A DNA stretch of 64,000 nt from Aminobacter sp. J41 (GTDB lineage Bacteria > Pseudomonadota > Alphaproteobacteria > Rhizobiales > Rhizobiaceae): assembly GCF_000526635.1 (NCBI RefSeq), contig NZ_JAGL01000009.1, positions 164-64,163 of the forward strand, read 5' to 3'. Shown piece after piece: positions 39,583 to 47,669 of this stretch. A model generated the notes under the pieces. The model searched no databases and was not told the origin of the DNA. It saw only the letters and a list, made by a program, of their open reading frames with translations. A program made the translations under genes and the position numbers. The stretch's first letter is position 1. Every line of letters begins with the position of its first letter.

Positions 39583-41238
39583 ATGAGGATTTTCGCCGCC
39601 TTGTCCGCCACTTCTCCCCTCGCACCGTTCAAGCAACCCGTCTTCCGCTCGATCTGGCTTGCGAGCCTTGCCTCCAATTTCGGATCACTGATCCAGACGG
39701 TGGGCGCGGCCTGGCTGATGACGATCATTGCGACCTCGGCGGACATGGTGGCACTGGTGCAGGCCTCGACGGCGATGCCGATCATGCTGTTCTCGCTGGT
39801 GGCTGGCGCGATAGCGGACAATTTCAACCGCCGCCGTGTCATGCTCCTGGCGCAGGGGTTCATGTTCTGCGTCTCGATCCTGCTCGCCCTGTTCGCCTAT
39901 GGCGGCCTGCTGACGCCCTGGCTCCTGCTGACCTTCACCTTCCTGATCGGCTGCGGCACCGCGCTATACAATCCGTCCTGGCAAGCTTCGGTCGGCGACA
40001 TGGTCCCGCGCGACGTGATTCCGCAGGCGGTTGCTGTCAACAGCATGGGCTTCAACCTCACTCGCAGCGTAGGTCCGGCCATTGGCGGCGCTATCGTGGC
40101 CGCTTTCGGCGCGGCGGCGGCGTTCCTCGTCAATGCCTGCAGCTATGTCGCGCTGCTCATCGTCCTCTATCGCTGGAAGCCGGCGCCGCGTGCCTCGACT
40201 TTGCCGCGCGAGCCGCTGGGCCTCGCGATTACTTCGGGCCTGCGCTACATCGCCATGTCGCCGAACCTGCAGAAGGTGCTCTTCCGCGGCTTCTGGTTCG
40301 GCTTCAGCGTGATCACCATTCTCGCCCTGCTGCCGCTCGTTGCGCGCGACATGCTGCAGGGCGACGCCCTGCTTTATGGCATTCTGTTCGGCGCCTTCGG
40401 CGTTGGCGCGGTCGGCGGAGCAATTGGCAGCGGATACCTGCGCGAACACCTGACCACTGAATCGTTGGCGCGCCTTGGCTTCCTTGGCTTTGCCGTGTCT
40501 GCCCTCGTCCTTTCCGTCGCCCCGCCCGCATGGCTCGCAGTGATCGTGATCCTGCTCGCTGGCGCCTGTTGGGTGATTTCCCTGTCTAGCTTCAACATCA
40601 CGGTCCAGCTGTCGACGCCGCGATGGGTGGTGGGACGGGCGCTTTCGCTCTATCACACCTGCACTTTCGGCGGCATGGCATCGGGAAGCTGGGTCTGGGG
40701 CCATCTGGCCGAGACCTCGGGGCCGGAAACGGCACTGCAGATCGCGGCCGTCGTGATGATCGCGGGCGCAGCAGTGGGCCTGATCCGGTGGCTTGCACTG
40801 CCGGCCATCGAAGCGCTCAATCTGGACCCGATAAACCGCTGGAAGGAGCCTCGGCTCGAACTCGACATCACCCCCCGCAGCGGGCCGGTTAAGATCATCA
40901 TCGAGTACATCATCCCGCAGAAGGATACGGCGACCTTCCTCGCCATGATGGCCGAGCGGCGCCGGATCCGGAAACGCGATGGCGCCCGGCGCTGGAGCCT
41001 GACGCGTGATCTCGAACATCCTGAGCGCTGGATGGAAAGCTATCAGCTGCCGACCTGGCTCGAATATGTCCGCTACAACCAGCGCATGACGAAAGCGGAC
41101 GCGCTGGTCGGCGACGAGATCCGCCGGCTGCACGCGGGCGAAGAGCCACCGAAGGTGCACCGCATGATCGAACGTCCAACCGGCCGCCGCGAATGGGACA
41201 TTCATCCCAAGGGCGTCGTGGAACTGCACCAGCAGTAG
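39583..41238 (+). CDS. MFS transporter (EntS-type) with C-terminal soluble domain
   Basis: This 551-residue protein has an MFS_3 (enterobactin exporter-like) membrane part of about 12 helices over residues 1-405. MFS loops are visible, e.g. GAIADNFNRRRVM. A cytoplasmic extension of about 140 residues follows (RSGPVKIIIEYIIPQKDTATFLAMMAERRRIRKRDGARRWSLTRDLEHPERWMESY). The extension looks like an antibiotic-biosynthesis-monooxygenase type dimeric alpha-beta fold, as in other alphaproteobacterial members of this subfamily. Substrate unknown. It is not obviously part of the polysaccharide cluster and is not a Wzx-type flippase. It is convergent with tolC. Confidence 0.85.
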   Translation: MRIFAALSATSPLAPFKQPVFRSIWLASLASNFGSLIQTVGAAWLMTIIATSADMVALVQASTAMPIMLFSLVAGAIADNFNRRRVMLLAQGFMFCVSILLALFAYGGLLTPWLLLTFTFLIGCGTALYNPSWQASVGDMVPRDVIPQAVAVNSMGFNLTRSVGPAIGGAIVAAFGAAAAFLVNACSYVALLIVLYRWKPAPRASTLPREPLGLAITSGLRYIAMSPNLQKVLFRGFWFGFSVITILALLPLVARDMLQGDALLYGILFGAFGVGAVGGAIGSGYLREHLTTESLARLGFLGFAVSALVLSVAPPAWLAVIVILLAGACWVISLSSFNITVQLSTPRWVVGRALSLYHTCTFGGMASGSWVWGHLAETSGPETALQIAAVVMIAGAAVGLIRWLALPAIEALNLDPINRWKEPRLELDITPRSGPVKIIIEYIIPQKDTATFLAMMAERRRIRKRDGARRWSLTRDLEHPERWMESYQLPTWLEYVRYNQRMTKADALVGDEIRRLHAGEEPPKVHRMIERPTGRREWDIHPKGVVELHQQ

Positions 41239-41546
41239 GCCGCGGTCGCGGCGGTCACAGTGGTGGCTATGGAAACGGGAACGACGACTAGTGCGTTAGC
41301 ACCGATCCTTCATGGTGCCTGAGAGGCTCCGGACATCTGACCGAACGACGAACGGCGCGGTTCCTGCGGCTGCCCACAGTTCGCCTTTCCGGGCTTCCCG
41401 GAACGTTGTCCTCTTGCCGCGAATTCCCACCTCCCGCCGGTAACTTTCTTCCGGAGCCACGAGCTCGGCCGTCGAACCATGCTGCTGAACAAACAAAAAC
41501 GGCCGCGTCATCCGCGGCCGTTTTTTCGGAACAGTGCGATAGTTGC
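41239..41546. other. Intergenic region with glycine-riboswitch-like remnant
   Basis: 308 bp between convergent genes. It holds the strong terminator at 41496-41526. At 41299-41384 (- strand) there is a stretch resembling part of a glycine riboswitch: GCGCCG, then CTCTCAGGCA and GGATCGGTGC in the right order. The 5' GGGAGAG element is not preserved (GGGCAGC), and no glycine gene follows on that strand, so it is at best decayed. Confidence 0.35.
41496..41526 (-). terminator. Bidirectional terminator between tolC and the MFS gene
   Basis: A long GC stem (AAAACGGCCGC / GCGGCCGTTTT) with A and T tracts on both sides, 20 bp beyond the tolC stop. Confidence 0.9.
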
Positions 41547-42920
41547 TTAGCGGCCGTCGGGCGTCCGTGTGCCGTACCACTTGTCCTTGACGGCGTTGTA
41601 GTGCTCCGAAGGATCGTAGACCGCAACGTTCAGGCTGAGACGCTGGGGCGACAGGCGGCCCATCGCCGACAGGATGGCGTAGCTTGCCGCCACCACGTCA
41701 CGCTCCGACTGAGCAAGGCTGATCTGCGCCGAGATCACGTCCGCCTGCGCGTTCAGCACGTCCAGCGTGGTGCGCTGGCCCACATTGCGCTCCTCGACAA
41801 CGCCCTGAAGGGCAAGCTGCGCAGCGGAAACCAGCTCCCGGCCGGCGTTGACCATTTCGACCGCGGCAACGTATTGCGCCCAGGCAGCCGTAACGGCCTG
41901 ACGAACGCGGTCGCGAGTGACGTCCACGTCGATGCGCGCCTGGCCGAGCTGTTCCTTGGCCTGGCGAATCGTCGCCGAAGTGCGGCCACCCTGATAGATC
42001 GGGATCGAAAGGTTCAGGCCAACCGACGCTGCGGTCGACGTGCCGTCACGTCCACCAACACCTGGCAGGCCGCCATACGTCTTCTGGTTGCTGGTCGAAA
42101 CGCCAGCCTGCGCGCTGACCTGGGGCAGCATGCCACCCTCGGCGGTCTTAACCTGGTAGGCGGCCGCATCAACGAGGTGCTCGCTGGCGCGAATGGCCGG
42201 GTGCTCGGCAAGCGCGATCTGCTGCGCCTGTTCGAGGCTCTTGGGAACCAGATGGCTCGCTGCCTTGGCGACGTCGAGCTTGCCCGGACGGTCGCCGACG
42301 ATCTGGAAGTAGATCGCCTCGCTAGCCTGCACCTGCGCGCGGGCGGCGCTCAGCTGGGCCACCGCGGCTGCCTGCTGTGCGCGGGCCTGCGCCACGTCGG
42401 TACGCGTGCCCTCGCCCACTTCAAGGCGCGAGTTGGCAGCACGAACCTGCTCGCCAAGGAACTCGAGGTTGCGCTCGCGGAAAATCGCTATCTGCCGGTC
42501 GCGCAGCACGTCGACATAGGCTGCGGCGGCGTTGAAGAGGATGTCCTGTTCGCTGTTGCGCAGGCTCTCGTTCGAGGCGCGCACGCGGGCTTCCGCCGCA
42601 TAGACGGTGTTAAGGGTTTGAAAGCCGTCGAAGATCGACTGCTGGATCTGGACGCCGAAGGAGCCCGAGCGGATCTCGACACCCTCATTGTCCGTATAGG
42701 TCAGGCTGCCGCTTGCTCCGATCGTCGGGCGCCAGCCGGACTTTGCGATCGCGACGCCTTCATCCGTGACACGGACGCCGGCGCGTGCGGAATTGAGAGA
42801 CGCATTGTTGGAATACGCCTTGGCCAGGGCACCCTGCAACGTCTCACCGAAGGATGGAGTCGATGCCAGCGCTACACCCGAAACAAGCGCGGCAAACAAA
42901 CCTTTGCGGACAGAAAACAA
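41547..42920 (-). CDS. tolC: TolC-family outer-membrane efflux protein
   Basis: This 457-residue trimeric outer-membrane channel serves type I secretion and drug efflux. A signal peptide ends near ASTPSFG. Two repeated halves of the OEP domain follow, e.g. LQGALAKAYSNNASLNSARAGVRVTDEGVAIAKSGWRPTIGASGSL and the second-half VTRDRVRQAVTAAWAQYVAAVE with coiled-coil tails. The start is a TTG at 42920 behind AAGAGGTGG. pcm lies upstream in the same direction, as is usual in alphaproteobacteria, but popZ-valS, which normally follow, are 27 kb away. Confidence 0.92.
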   Translation of the reverse strand: MFSVRKGLFAALVSGVALASTPSFGETLQGALAKAYSNNASLNSARAGVRVTDEGVAIAKSGWRPTIGASGSLTYTDNEGVEIRSGSFGVQIQQSIFDGFQTLNTVYAAEARVRASNESLRNSEQDILFNAAAAYVDVLRDRQIAIFRERNLEFLGEQVRAANSRLEVGEGTRTDVAQARAQQAAAVAQLSAARAQVQASEAIYFQIVGDRPGKLDVAKAASHLVPKSLEQAQQIALAEHPAIRASEHLVDAAAYQVKTAEGGMLPQVSAQAGVSTSNQKTYGGLPGVGGRDGTSTAASVGLNLSIPIYQGGRTSATIRQAKEQLGQARIDVDVTRDRVRQAVTAAWAQYVAAVEMVNAGRELVSAAQLALQGVVEERNVGQRTTLDVLNAQADVISAQISLAQSERDVVAASYAILSAMGRLSPQRLSLNVAVYDPSEHYNAVKDKWYGTRTPDGR

Positions 42921-43112
42921 GTGCCACCTCTTAATATGCCCAGTGGCGGGTACGCCTCCCGCCTAACGCGAACCAATCCCCGCGCGTCAATACGCGAGTC
43001 GGCTGGCAGTACATGCGTACAGTCAGCCGACGGTCCGGACAATACACTGATTTTCCGAGAGGGGGCGTTACCGAACGGTAACAATCCCGAACTTTTTTAT
43101 TGTTCAGGGAAA

Positions 43113-43790
43113 TTAGAATTCGAAGGCAGGAACACGGGCGAATTCTGCGAGCGGGCGAACAGCCGCATTGAACGCCGAACGTGCCGAGACGAGGCCTTCG
43201 TGATCCCTGACGTAGATCATGGCGCGGGCAGCGTTGCCCTGACCGAGAACAGTGACGAGGCGGCCGCCCTTGGCGAGCTGATCGATCAACGTCTGCGAGA
43301 CCTCGTCGACAGCGCCGTTGATGACAATGACGTCATAGGGAGCCTTGGCGGCGTAGCCAGTAGCAAGCGGACCTTCGACGACCTCGACGTTGGAGACACC
43401 CTGCGCGGCAAGGATTTCCTTTGCTTGGGCAGCAACCGGCGCGATGCTCTCAAGGGCGATGACTTCCCTGGCGATCCGTGCAAGGACCGCACTGGAGTAC
43501 CCGGTGCCGCAGGCAACGTCGAGAACGCGATCGCTTTCGCGGATCTCGGCGAGCTGAACCAGCTTGGCGAACGGCGACGGCTCCATCAGGTAGCGGGCTT
43601 CGTGACCGTCTGCAGCCGGAGCGACTTCGAGATCCTCGTCAATGTAGGCGATGACGCGGCGCTCTTCCGGAACGAATTCTTCACGGGGAACCGAGAGGAG
43701 CGCGGAAAGCAGGTTCACCTGTGTGACATCGGTCGTGCGAACCTGACCGTCGACCATCTTCACCCGAAGCTGCTGGAAATCGACCGTCAT
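43113..43790 (-). CDS. pcm: Protein-L-isoaspartate O-methyltransferase family protein
   Basis: This 225-residue SAM-dependent methyltransferase has motif I as LDVACGTGYSSAVLARIA. The Pcm-type segment LMEPSPFAKLVQLAEIRESDRV lies just before it, and the post-motif VIVINGAVDEV follows. The N-terminus MVDGQVRTTDVTQVNLLSALLSVPREEFVPEE is typical of the shorter alphaproteobacterial Pcm homologues beside tolC, whose repair activity has not been firmly shown. The ATG 43790 is used; a GTG just upstream is possible. Confidence 0.85.
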   Translation of the reverse strand: MTVDFQQLRVKMVDGQVRTTDVTQVNLLSALLSVPREEFVPEERRVIAYIDEDLEVAPAADGHEARYLMEPSPFAKLVQLAEIRESDRVLDVACGTGYSSAVLARIAREVIALESIAPVAAQAKEILAAQGVSNVEVVEGPLATGYAAKAPYDVIVINGAVDEVSQTLIDQLAKGGRLVTVLGQGNAARAMIYVRDHEGLVSARSAFNAAVRPLAEFARVPAFEF

Positions 43791-43844
43791 CACTTAACCT
43801 GTCTGGCGCTACGCGATTGCATTCGGCTGGAACGTTCGAAGGAG

Positions 43845-43919
43845 TGGAGGCCTCGGCCGGAATCGAACCGGCGTGCAAGGATTTGCAGTCCTCTGCGTCA
43901 ACCACTCCGCCACGAGGCC
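43845..43919 (-). tRNA. tRNA-Cys (GCA)
   Basis: Reading leftward, acceptor GGCCTCG pairs with CGAGGCC, and the encoded CCA occupies 43847-43845. The anticodon loop CTGCAAA gives GCA. The T arm CCGGTTCGATTCCGG is canonical. A good promoter lies upstream at 43951-43979. It is the nearest host gene to the prophage integrase. Confidence 0.96.
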
Positions 43920-43950
43920 CCGTCTTCAGCGCGTTCCAAACGCTTGGCGC

Positions 43951-43979
43951 ACTTAGTCTTTTCGACACGGGCCCGTCAA
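43951..43979 (-). promoter_or_regulatory. Promoter of tRNA-Cys
   Basis: Leftward -35 TTGACG (43979-43974), 17-bp spacer, -10 CTAAGT (43956-43951), about 30 bp before the tRNA. Because an apparently normal host promoter is present, the prophage left junction probably lies to the right of 43979. Confidence 0.6.
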
Positions 43980-44045
43980 GGGGGTTTTTAGTGCGCTGTC
44001 ACAATGTCACCGATTTGGCACAGCTTGTCACAGCGTTTTTGCGGC

Positions 44046-45014
44046 CTACGAGAGGGCCTGAAGTGCTACGTCGAGGTGCTTCGGTACGAGGGTGATGTAC
44101 CGGTGGGTCACCTTCGTCGAGCTGTGGCCGAGCCACTGAGCGATGTGCATCAGCGGGACTCCCGCAGCGCACAGACGGGTAGCGCAAGTGTGCCTGAGCA
44201 TGTGTGGGACAAACTCGTTGTCGTCCTCGACGCCCAGGTGTTCCTTGAGCTGGTGCCACCGCTCCATGAAGGTCCGGTAGGTCACCTTGTCGCCAAACGG
44301 CATGGGGGCGTTCGACATCCTGCAGATGGCCTCCCAAGCTTCCTTCGCTTTCGGAGGGAGCGGGATGACGCGGGTCTTCTTGTTCTTCGTCTTGGTGCGG
44401 ACGAAGGTCGCATACCCGTCGCTCACATGCTTCCGGTCAAGCGTCAGTGCTTCACCGATGCGGCAACCCGTGTAGAGCATGAAGACGAACAGATGCTTGT
44501 ACGCGATCTGACACGTCTGATCGAACCAGAGGATGCACTTTCGCTCTTCCTCTAAGGTGAGGACACGCTCACGGCCCTCACCCTCGTCTGCTTTCTCCCA
44601 CCCGCAGGGCAGCTCTGGGATAACCTTGCGCGTGAAGGCGTCCTTCAGCAGGACGTTGAGATTGGACAACTTGCGGTTGATCGTACCACCCGCTTTACCG
44701 TCCACTACCATCCGGTAGATCATGTCCTCCACGGTAACTCGGTTGATCGAATCCAGCGGTGTATCCTTCGGGATGTACTGGAAGATCACGTTGAAGTTCG
44801 ACTTGATGTACTTCGGAGCCTTAGAGGACTTCCAGATGCGGTCGAAGTTCTCCACAAAGTAAGTCCCGATGGTGGTGTTAGGCTCCGGTCGGTAACCTTC
44901 TGCAATTGCTCTCTCGTATCTCTCTGCTTCCTCCTTGGTGTTGAATGTCAAGCGACGACGCTTACCGTCGATGAAGAAGTCCGCTTGCCACTTGTTACCC
45001 CTTGGTCTTGCCAA
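44046..45014 (-). CDS. int: Phage tyrosine integrase
   Basis: This 322-residue tyrosine recombinase has an AP2-like arm-binding N-terminus (NKWQADFFIDGKRRRLTFNTKEEAERYER), a SAM-like core-binding domain (about 50-135) and a catalytic domain. Active-site residues are Arg185 (TGCRIGEAL), Lys about 213 (TKNKKTRVIPL), His271 and Arg274 (HMLRHTCAT), His297 (WLGHSS) and Tyr306 (HRYITL), so it looks intact. It should insert the phage at an attB near tRNA-Cys. Its start overlaps the end of the upstream regulator gene by 20 bases, so the two are cotranscribed. Confidence 0.94.
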   Translation of the reverse strand: MARPRGNKWQADFFIDGKRRRLTFNTKEEAERYERAIAEGYRPEPNTTIGTYFVENFDRIWKSSKAPKYIKSNFNVIFQYIPKDTPLDSINRVTVEDMIYRMVVDGKAGGTINRKLSNLNVLLKDAFTRKVIPELPCGWEKADEGEGRERVLTLEEERKCILWFDQTCQIAYKHLFVFMLYTGCRIGEALTLDRKHVSDGYATFVRTKTKNKKTRVIPLPPKAKEAWEAICRMSNAPMPFGDKVTYRTFMERWHQLKEHLGVEDDNEFVPHMLRHTCATRLCAAGVPLMHIAQWLGHSSTKVTHRYITLVPKHLDVALQALS

Positions 45015-45372
45015 TGCCTTTCACTCCTTCAATGATCTGGTTGGCTAATGCTCTACCCTTCGGGTTCAGAGACAGGAGGCGCTTGCGCCGGTCTTCACGG
45101 GAGACAGTCACGTCGACGAGGTCGTAGCCGCCCTTCATCTCCTTGTGGCCGTCTGCCCAGTAGTAGATGTTCCGCGAGGCCGTGCCGGAGTGGAGGCCGA
45201 CACGCTTCTCGACATCGGTGTTTGTGCAGGGCTCTCCCTTCATGTCTGCCTTCGCGATCTCAAGGAACGTGAGGACAGTCGACACCTGCATCTTCGGATC
45301 GAACTGATTGAACTTACGAAGAGCTTCTATGAGAACGGAAAGAGCGTGTGCGTTAACGTTAGTTTCGATCAT
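44995..45372 (-). CDS. Phage winged-helix regulator (MarR-like)
   Basis: This 125-residue protein has the organisation of a small MarR-type winged helix. Helices lead to NTDVEKRVGLHSGTASRNIYYW (helix-turn-helix), the wing is YDLVDVTVSREDRRKRLLSLNPKGRALANQII, and a basic tail ends GKTKG. It overlaps int by 20 bases. A CGTTAACGT site lies within its first codons (45351) and another 47 bp upstream (45419), next to a TTGACG -35-like hexamer. Autoregulation is therefore plausible. It is the only recognisable DNA-binding regulator in the visible prophage and is the best candidate for the lysogeny or integration control protein. Confidence 0.72.
   Translation of the reverse strand: MIETNVNAHALSVLIEALRKFNQFDPKMQVSTVLTFLEIAKADMKGEPCTNTDVEKRVGLHSGTASRNIYYWADGHKEMKGGYDLVDVTVSREDRRKRLLSLNPKGRALANQIIEGVKGIGKTKG
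45351..45359. promoter_or_regulatory. CGTTAACGT site 1 (inside regulator 5' end)
   Basis: Perfect CGTTAACG palindrome followed by T, within codons 5-7 of the winged-helix regulator gene. One of four identical 9-mers in the prophage. Confidence 0.5.
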
Positions 45373-45418
45373 GGGAATATCCTTAGTTTAAATAATAGCC
45401 CCATTTCTACGATTTCTC

Positions 45419-45427
45419 CGTTAACGT
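45419..45427. promoter_or_regulatory. CGTTAACGT site 2 (regulator upstream)
   Basis: Perfect CGTTAACG palindrome 47 bp upstream of the regulator start. On the leftward strand it overlaps a TTGACG hexamer (TTGACGTTAACG), as an operator over a -35 element would. Confidence 0.6.
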
Positions 45428-45458
45428 CAAGAGAACGAAGGGAGAACGGGGCTGCTAA

Positions 45459-45677
45459 CTACAACGGATAGAACAAGGTCGGGACGCGCGGTTCCGAGTT
45501 GATCAATGCCGTAGGGGGTTCCGGCTGCTCCTCACACAAGACGTCGAAATCGACTGCATTCGCGAAGTGCTCCCGCTGGATTTTGTGCCCGAGTTCGCAA
45601 GCGACCCAGGTGTCGTCGGTCTCTACACAAGCACGACCGACAATAGTTTCTTCTTCTGAATAGAAGACGATGATCAT
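45459..45677 (-). CDS. Small hypothetical phage protein
   Basis: A 72-residue acidic protein (MIIVFYSEEETIVGRACVETDDTWVACEL...) with no recognised domain. An AGAGG-type site precedes the ATG. It is the first gene to the right of the regulator, in the same direction. Length and codon use look real, but there is no independent support. Confidence 0.5.
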   Translation of the reverse strand: MIIVFYSEEETIVGRACVETDDTWVACELGHKIQREHFANAVDFDVLCEEQPEPPTALINSEPRVPTLFYPL

Positions 45678-45730
45678 TGTTGTTATGCCTCTAATACGCT
45701 TGAACTGGGTGCCACAAAGGACACGAGCGC

Positions 45731-45752
45731 GGGGGCATTGTTACATGCCCCC
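45731..45752 (-). terminator. Hairpin in the 45.7 kb gap
   Basis: A perfect 8-bp stem (GGGGGCAT / ATGCCCCC) with a TGTTAC loop, between the 72-residue gene and the secreted protein gene. No T-tract on the leftward side. Possibly a terminator or processing hairpin. Confidence 0.5.
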
Positions 45753-45818
45753 ACGAGTAATTTGGTCGAACAGCCATAGCGCTGCCCCCCATCACAACGG
45801 AGTCCTACTACTTAGTTT

Positions 45819-45827
45819 CGTTAACGT
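45819..45827. promoter_or_regulatory. CGTTAACGT site 3
   Basis: Perfect CGTTAACG palindrome in the 196-bp gap between 45677 and 45874, on the promoter side of the 72-residue gene. Confidence 0.55.
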
Positions 45828-45873
45828 AAGCAAGAGCTCTCAACGCTGTTATGCACTATGGCGGATAGACCGG

Positions 45874-46269
45874 TCATTTGGCGTTGTTCACGCTATCAGT
45901 GGTTGTTTCCTCGTTGACCTTCTCCACTACCGGATGTTCCTCTGCGTGACCCGAAGTAGCCGATCCAGCCCACCAACCGAGGAACAGCGGCAGGGCCCAA
46001 CTCGTCCAGCTACTGGTGGACGGCGCAGGGGTGTTCAACTGATTCGTCCTGGCTGCGGTCGAGGTCGTCGCTGGCTTAGTCGCCGGTGTGGTCGTACGAG
46101 GAGTCGGTGCCGGTGCCTTCATTGGGGTCGACACGCGGGGCATCGACGGTGCGACTCGCGGTACCGACATGACCGATGGTCGGACGCTCACGTATCGCGC
46201 TTGTGCCTCCAGCGGCACCACGAGAGCGATCAGGACTGCGGTTGCGGCTGCTGCGATCTTCTTGGACAT
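45874..46269 (-). CDS. Secreted Pro/Thr-rich phage protein
   Basis: This 131-residue protein has a clear Sec signal peptide (MSKKIAAAATAVLIALVVPLEAQA). A low-complexity Pro/Thr/Ser region follows, then a hydrophobic stretch SWALPLFLGWWAGS and an acidic tail. GAGG precedes the start. Its first 194 bases overlap the next gene in another frame. Function unknown; superinfection exclusion or envelope modification would be guesses. Confidence 0.6.
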   Translation of the reverse strand: MSKKIAAAATAVLIALVVPLEAQARYVSVRPSVMSVPRVAPSMPRVSTPMKAPAPTPRTTTPATKPATTSTAARTNQLNTPAPSTSSWTSWALPLFLGWWAGSATSGHAEEHPVVEKVNEETTTDSVNNAK

Positions 46270-46375
46270 GGTTCAATCCCTCAGTCAGTTTGTTGTGGCT
46301 TCGGTATAGGAGGACAAAGAGGACCAGTGGGACGCCTAGACAGACGCCCCAGTACACGGCCAGTGCGGTCGACAT
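46076..46375 (-). CDS. Small membrane protein overlapping the secreted-protein gene
   Basis: This 99-residue protein has one N-terminal TM helix (ALAVYWGVCLGVPLVLFVLLYR) and a basic, polar tail. The start ATG has GGGGA upstream. The last two thirds share DNA with the 45874-46269 gene in a different frame. The TM part is convincing; the tail may be constrained by the overlap. The nested TM plus exported pair recalls spanin arrangements, but there is no lipobox in the partner, so no spanin call is made. Confidence 0.5.
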   Translation of the reverse strand: MSTALAVYWGVCLGVPLVLFVLLYRSHNKLTEGLNHVQEDRSSRNRSPDRSRGAAGGTSAIRERPTIGHVGTASRTVDAPRVDPNEGTGTDSSYDHTGD

Positions 46376-46429
46376 TCTCAGTCCCCGGCGGCGGAGGTGG
46401 ATAAGTTGGCGTTCGTGGAAGGCAGCACA

Positions 46430-46612
46430 TCAGCCCTCCACATGCTGCGGCTCGGAGGAGTCCACGATTTGGGCGATGCTCCAGCAGTAGACATCGGCAT
46501 CGAGCTTGAGACGTTCCGCCTCTTCCTCGGCTTCCCTCCTATTGTGGGTGGTAATCCAGCGATCCTCGGGGCTCCCCTCGCCCCGCAGGACGGTCCAAGC
46601 GACGATGAACAT
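46430..46612 (-). CDS. Small hypothetical phage protein
   Basis: A 60-residue protein with a charged helix (HNRREAEEEAERLKLDADVYCW). The ATG 46612 has GAGG eight bases upstream; a GTG one codon earlier is also possible. In line with the leftward operon, 26 bp after the previous stop. No family recognised. Confidence 0.6.
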   Translation of the reverse strand: MFIVAWTVLRGEGSPEDRWITTHNRREAEEEAERLKLDADVYCWSIAQIVDSSEPQHVEG

Positions 46613-46637
46613 CACTGATACCTCGGCTTGCTGCTCA

Positions 46638-47021
46638 TTAGATGCGATCCTCCATAGTACTCTGCAGCAGGACGTCGGTTAGCGTGTTGATGCAGTCCTG
46701 CTCCATGTCGTCCTCGGCGTAGTCCAGCGCCTCACGCATGGGCCCGAGGATGTTGCACATGACGCCGTAGGCATCCTCGAAGGTCTTGAAGTCGCCGATG
46801 GCTTCGGCCAGGCCTTCCTCATCGATGCCGTAGAGCGTCCAGAAGACGTCATCCGCGCCCTTACCGACGCTCTCGGCGTAGGCCTTCGCCTGTTCGTAGG
46901 CGCTCTCTGGTGTGCAGACGTCGGTCCCTCGCGATTGGCACCACTGGGGCTCCCCGAGGAAGCTGGTGACGCGGTCATCGTGTTCGACGCACGGGCGGAT
47001 TTCGTAGTAGCGGTAGGACAT
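46638..47021 (-). CDS. Hypothetical phage protein, acidic
   Basis: A 127-residue acidic protein beginning MSYRYYEIRPCVEHDDRVTSF. Its ATG overlaps the stop of the preceding gene (TGATG), indicating translational coupling and fixing the start. The frame's extension upstream is rejected for that reason. No domain recognised. Confidence 0.7.
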   Translation of the reverse strand: MSYRYYEIRPCVEHDDRVTSFLGEPQWCQSRGTDVCTPESAYEQAKAYAESVGKGADDVFWTLYGIDEEGLAEAIGDFKTFEDAYGVMCNILGPMREALDYAEDDMEQDCINTLTDVLLQSTMEDRI

Positions 47022-47203
47022 CAGTTGAACACCCTCACTTTGCCAGTGCGACCAGCCAGCAGACGGGCGGTCTTCACGGCTTCTCGTTTCGTCTCGTAGG
47101 TGGCGATGCGGAAAGCGACCCGATCCTCGTCGGGCTTCTTGGAGAGCACCCACGGCTTGCGCGTGGGCTCCTCCGCACGGTGTACGGTGTAAATCTCAGG
47201 CAT
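47021..47203 (-). CDS. Small hypothetical phage protein
   Basis: A 60-residue basic protein (MPEIYTVHRAEEPTRKPWVLSKK...). Both its ends overlap neighbours: eight bases with the upstream gene and TGATG with the downstream one. This operonic tiling supports it being real. Function unknown. Confidence 0.7.
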   Translation of the reverse strand: MPEIYTVHRAEEPTRKPWVLSKKPDEDRVAFRIATYETKREAVKTARLLAGRTGKVRVFN

Positions 47204-47669
47204 ATTCAGACAGCTCTGGCTCGAACTCGACCATGAGGGGCTTGCCCTTGTGGCCTCGGTTGATACCGATCCGCATGAGGATCATGGGACCACTGTGGGC
47301 CGGTTCAGCGATGGGTGGTTCGTACTGTGGCCGGTATAAGAACGTCCCGGCTTTGTACGGGTTGTAGCTCACGGGTTTTCCGTAGGAGTACGCCTTGCGA
47401 TCCAGCTTGACCGCTTCGGCCTTCCACGCTGGCGCAGCACCGATGGCCGCGCCTCGCTCGGTCGCCCTGCCCTTCCACCAGCGAAGATCGCCACGGACAA
47501 AGGCATGTACTTCCTTGCGCTTGGTGGCGAGCACCCTCGCCCGACCAGCTTGGTTGACGACGTACCTGGGCTTCTCGATCAGGAGCTTATGGGCGTGGCC
47601 GATGACCACACCCTTGTGTCGGATCGAGTAGCACCCGAGGTGGACGTTCCAGTAGACGTCGACCTTCAT
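47196..47669 (-). CDS. Hypothetical phage protein, basic
   Basis: A 157-residue basic protein opening MKVDVYWNVHLGCYSIRHKG. A GGAGG site precedes the ATG, which overlaps the previous stop (ATGA). The sequence resembles conserved hypothetical proteins of other podoviruses in style, but no function can be given. Confidence 0.7.
   Translation of the reverse strand: MKVDVYWNVHLGCYSIRHKGVVIGHAHKLLIEKPRYVVNQAGRARVLATKRKEVHAFVRGDLRWWKGRATERGAAIGAAPAWKAEAVKLDRKAYSYGKPVSYNPYKAGTFLYRPQYEPPIAEPAHSGPMILMRIGINRGHKGKPLMVEFEPELSEYA

Noticed and set aside
41406-43991. An 861-codon open frame antisense to tolC and pcm, running over the tRNA
   Set aside because: It crosses two genes and the tRNA-Cys region, which no real protein gene would do.
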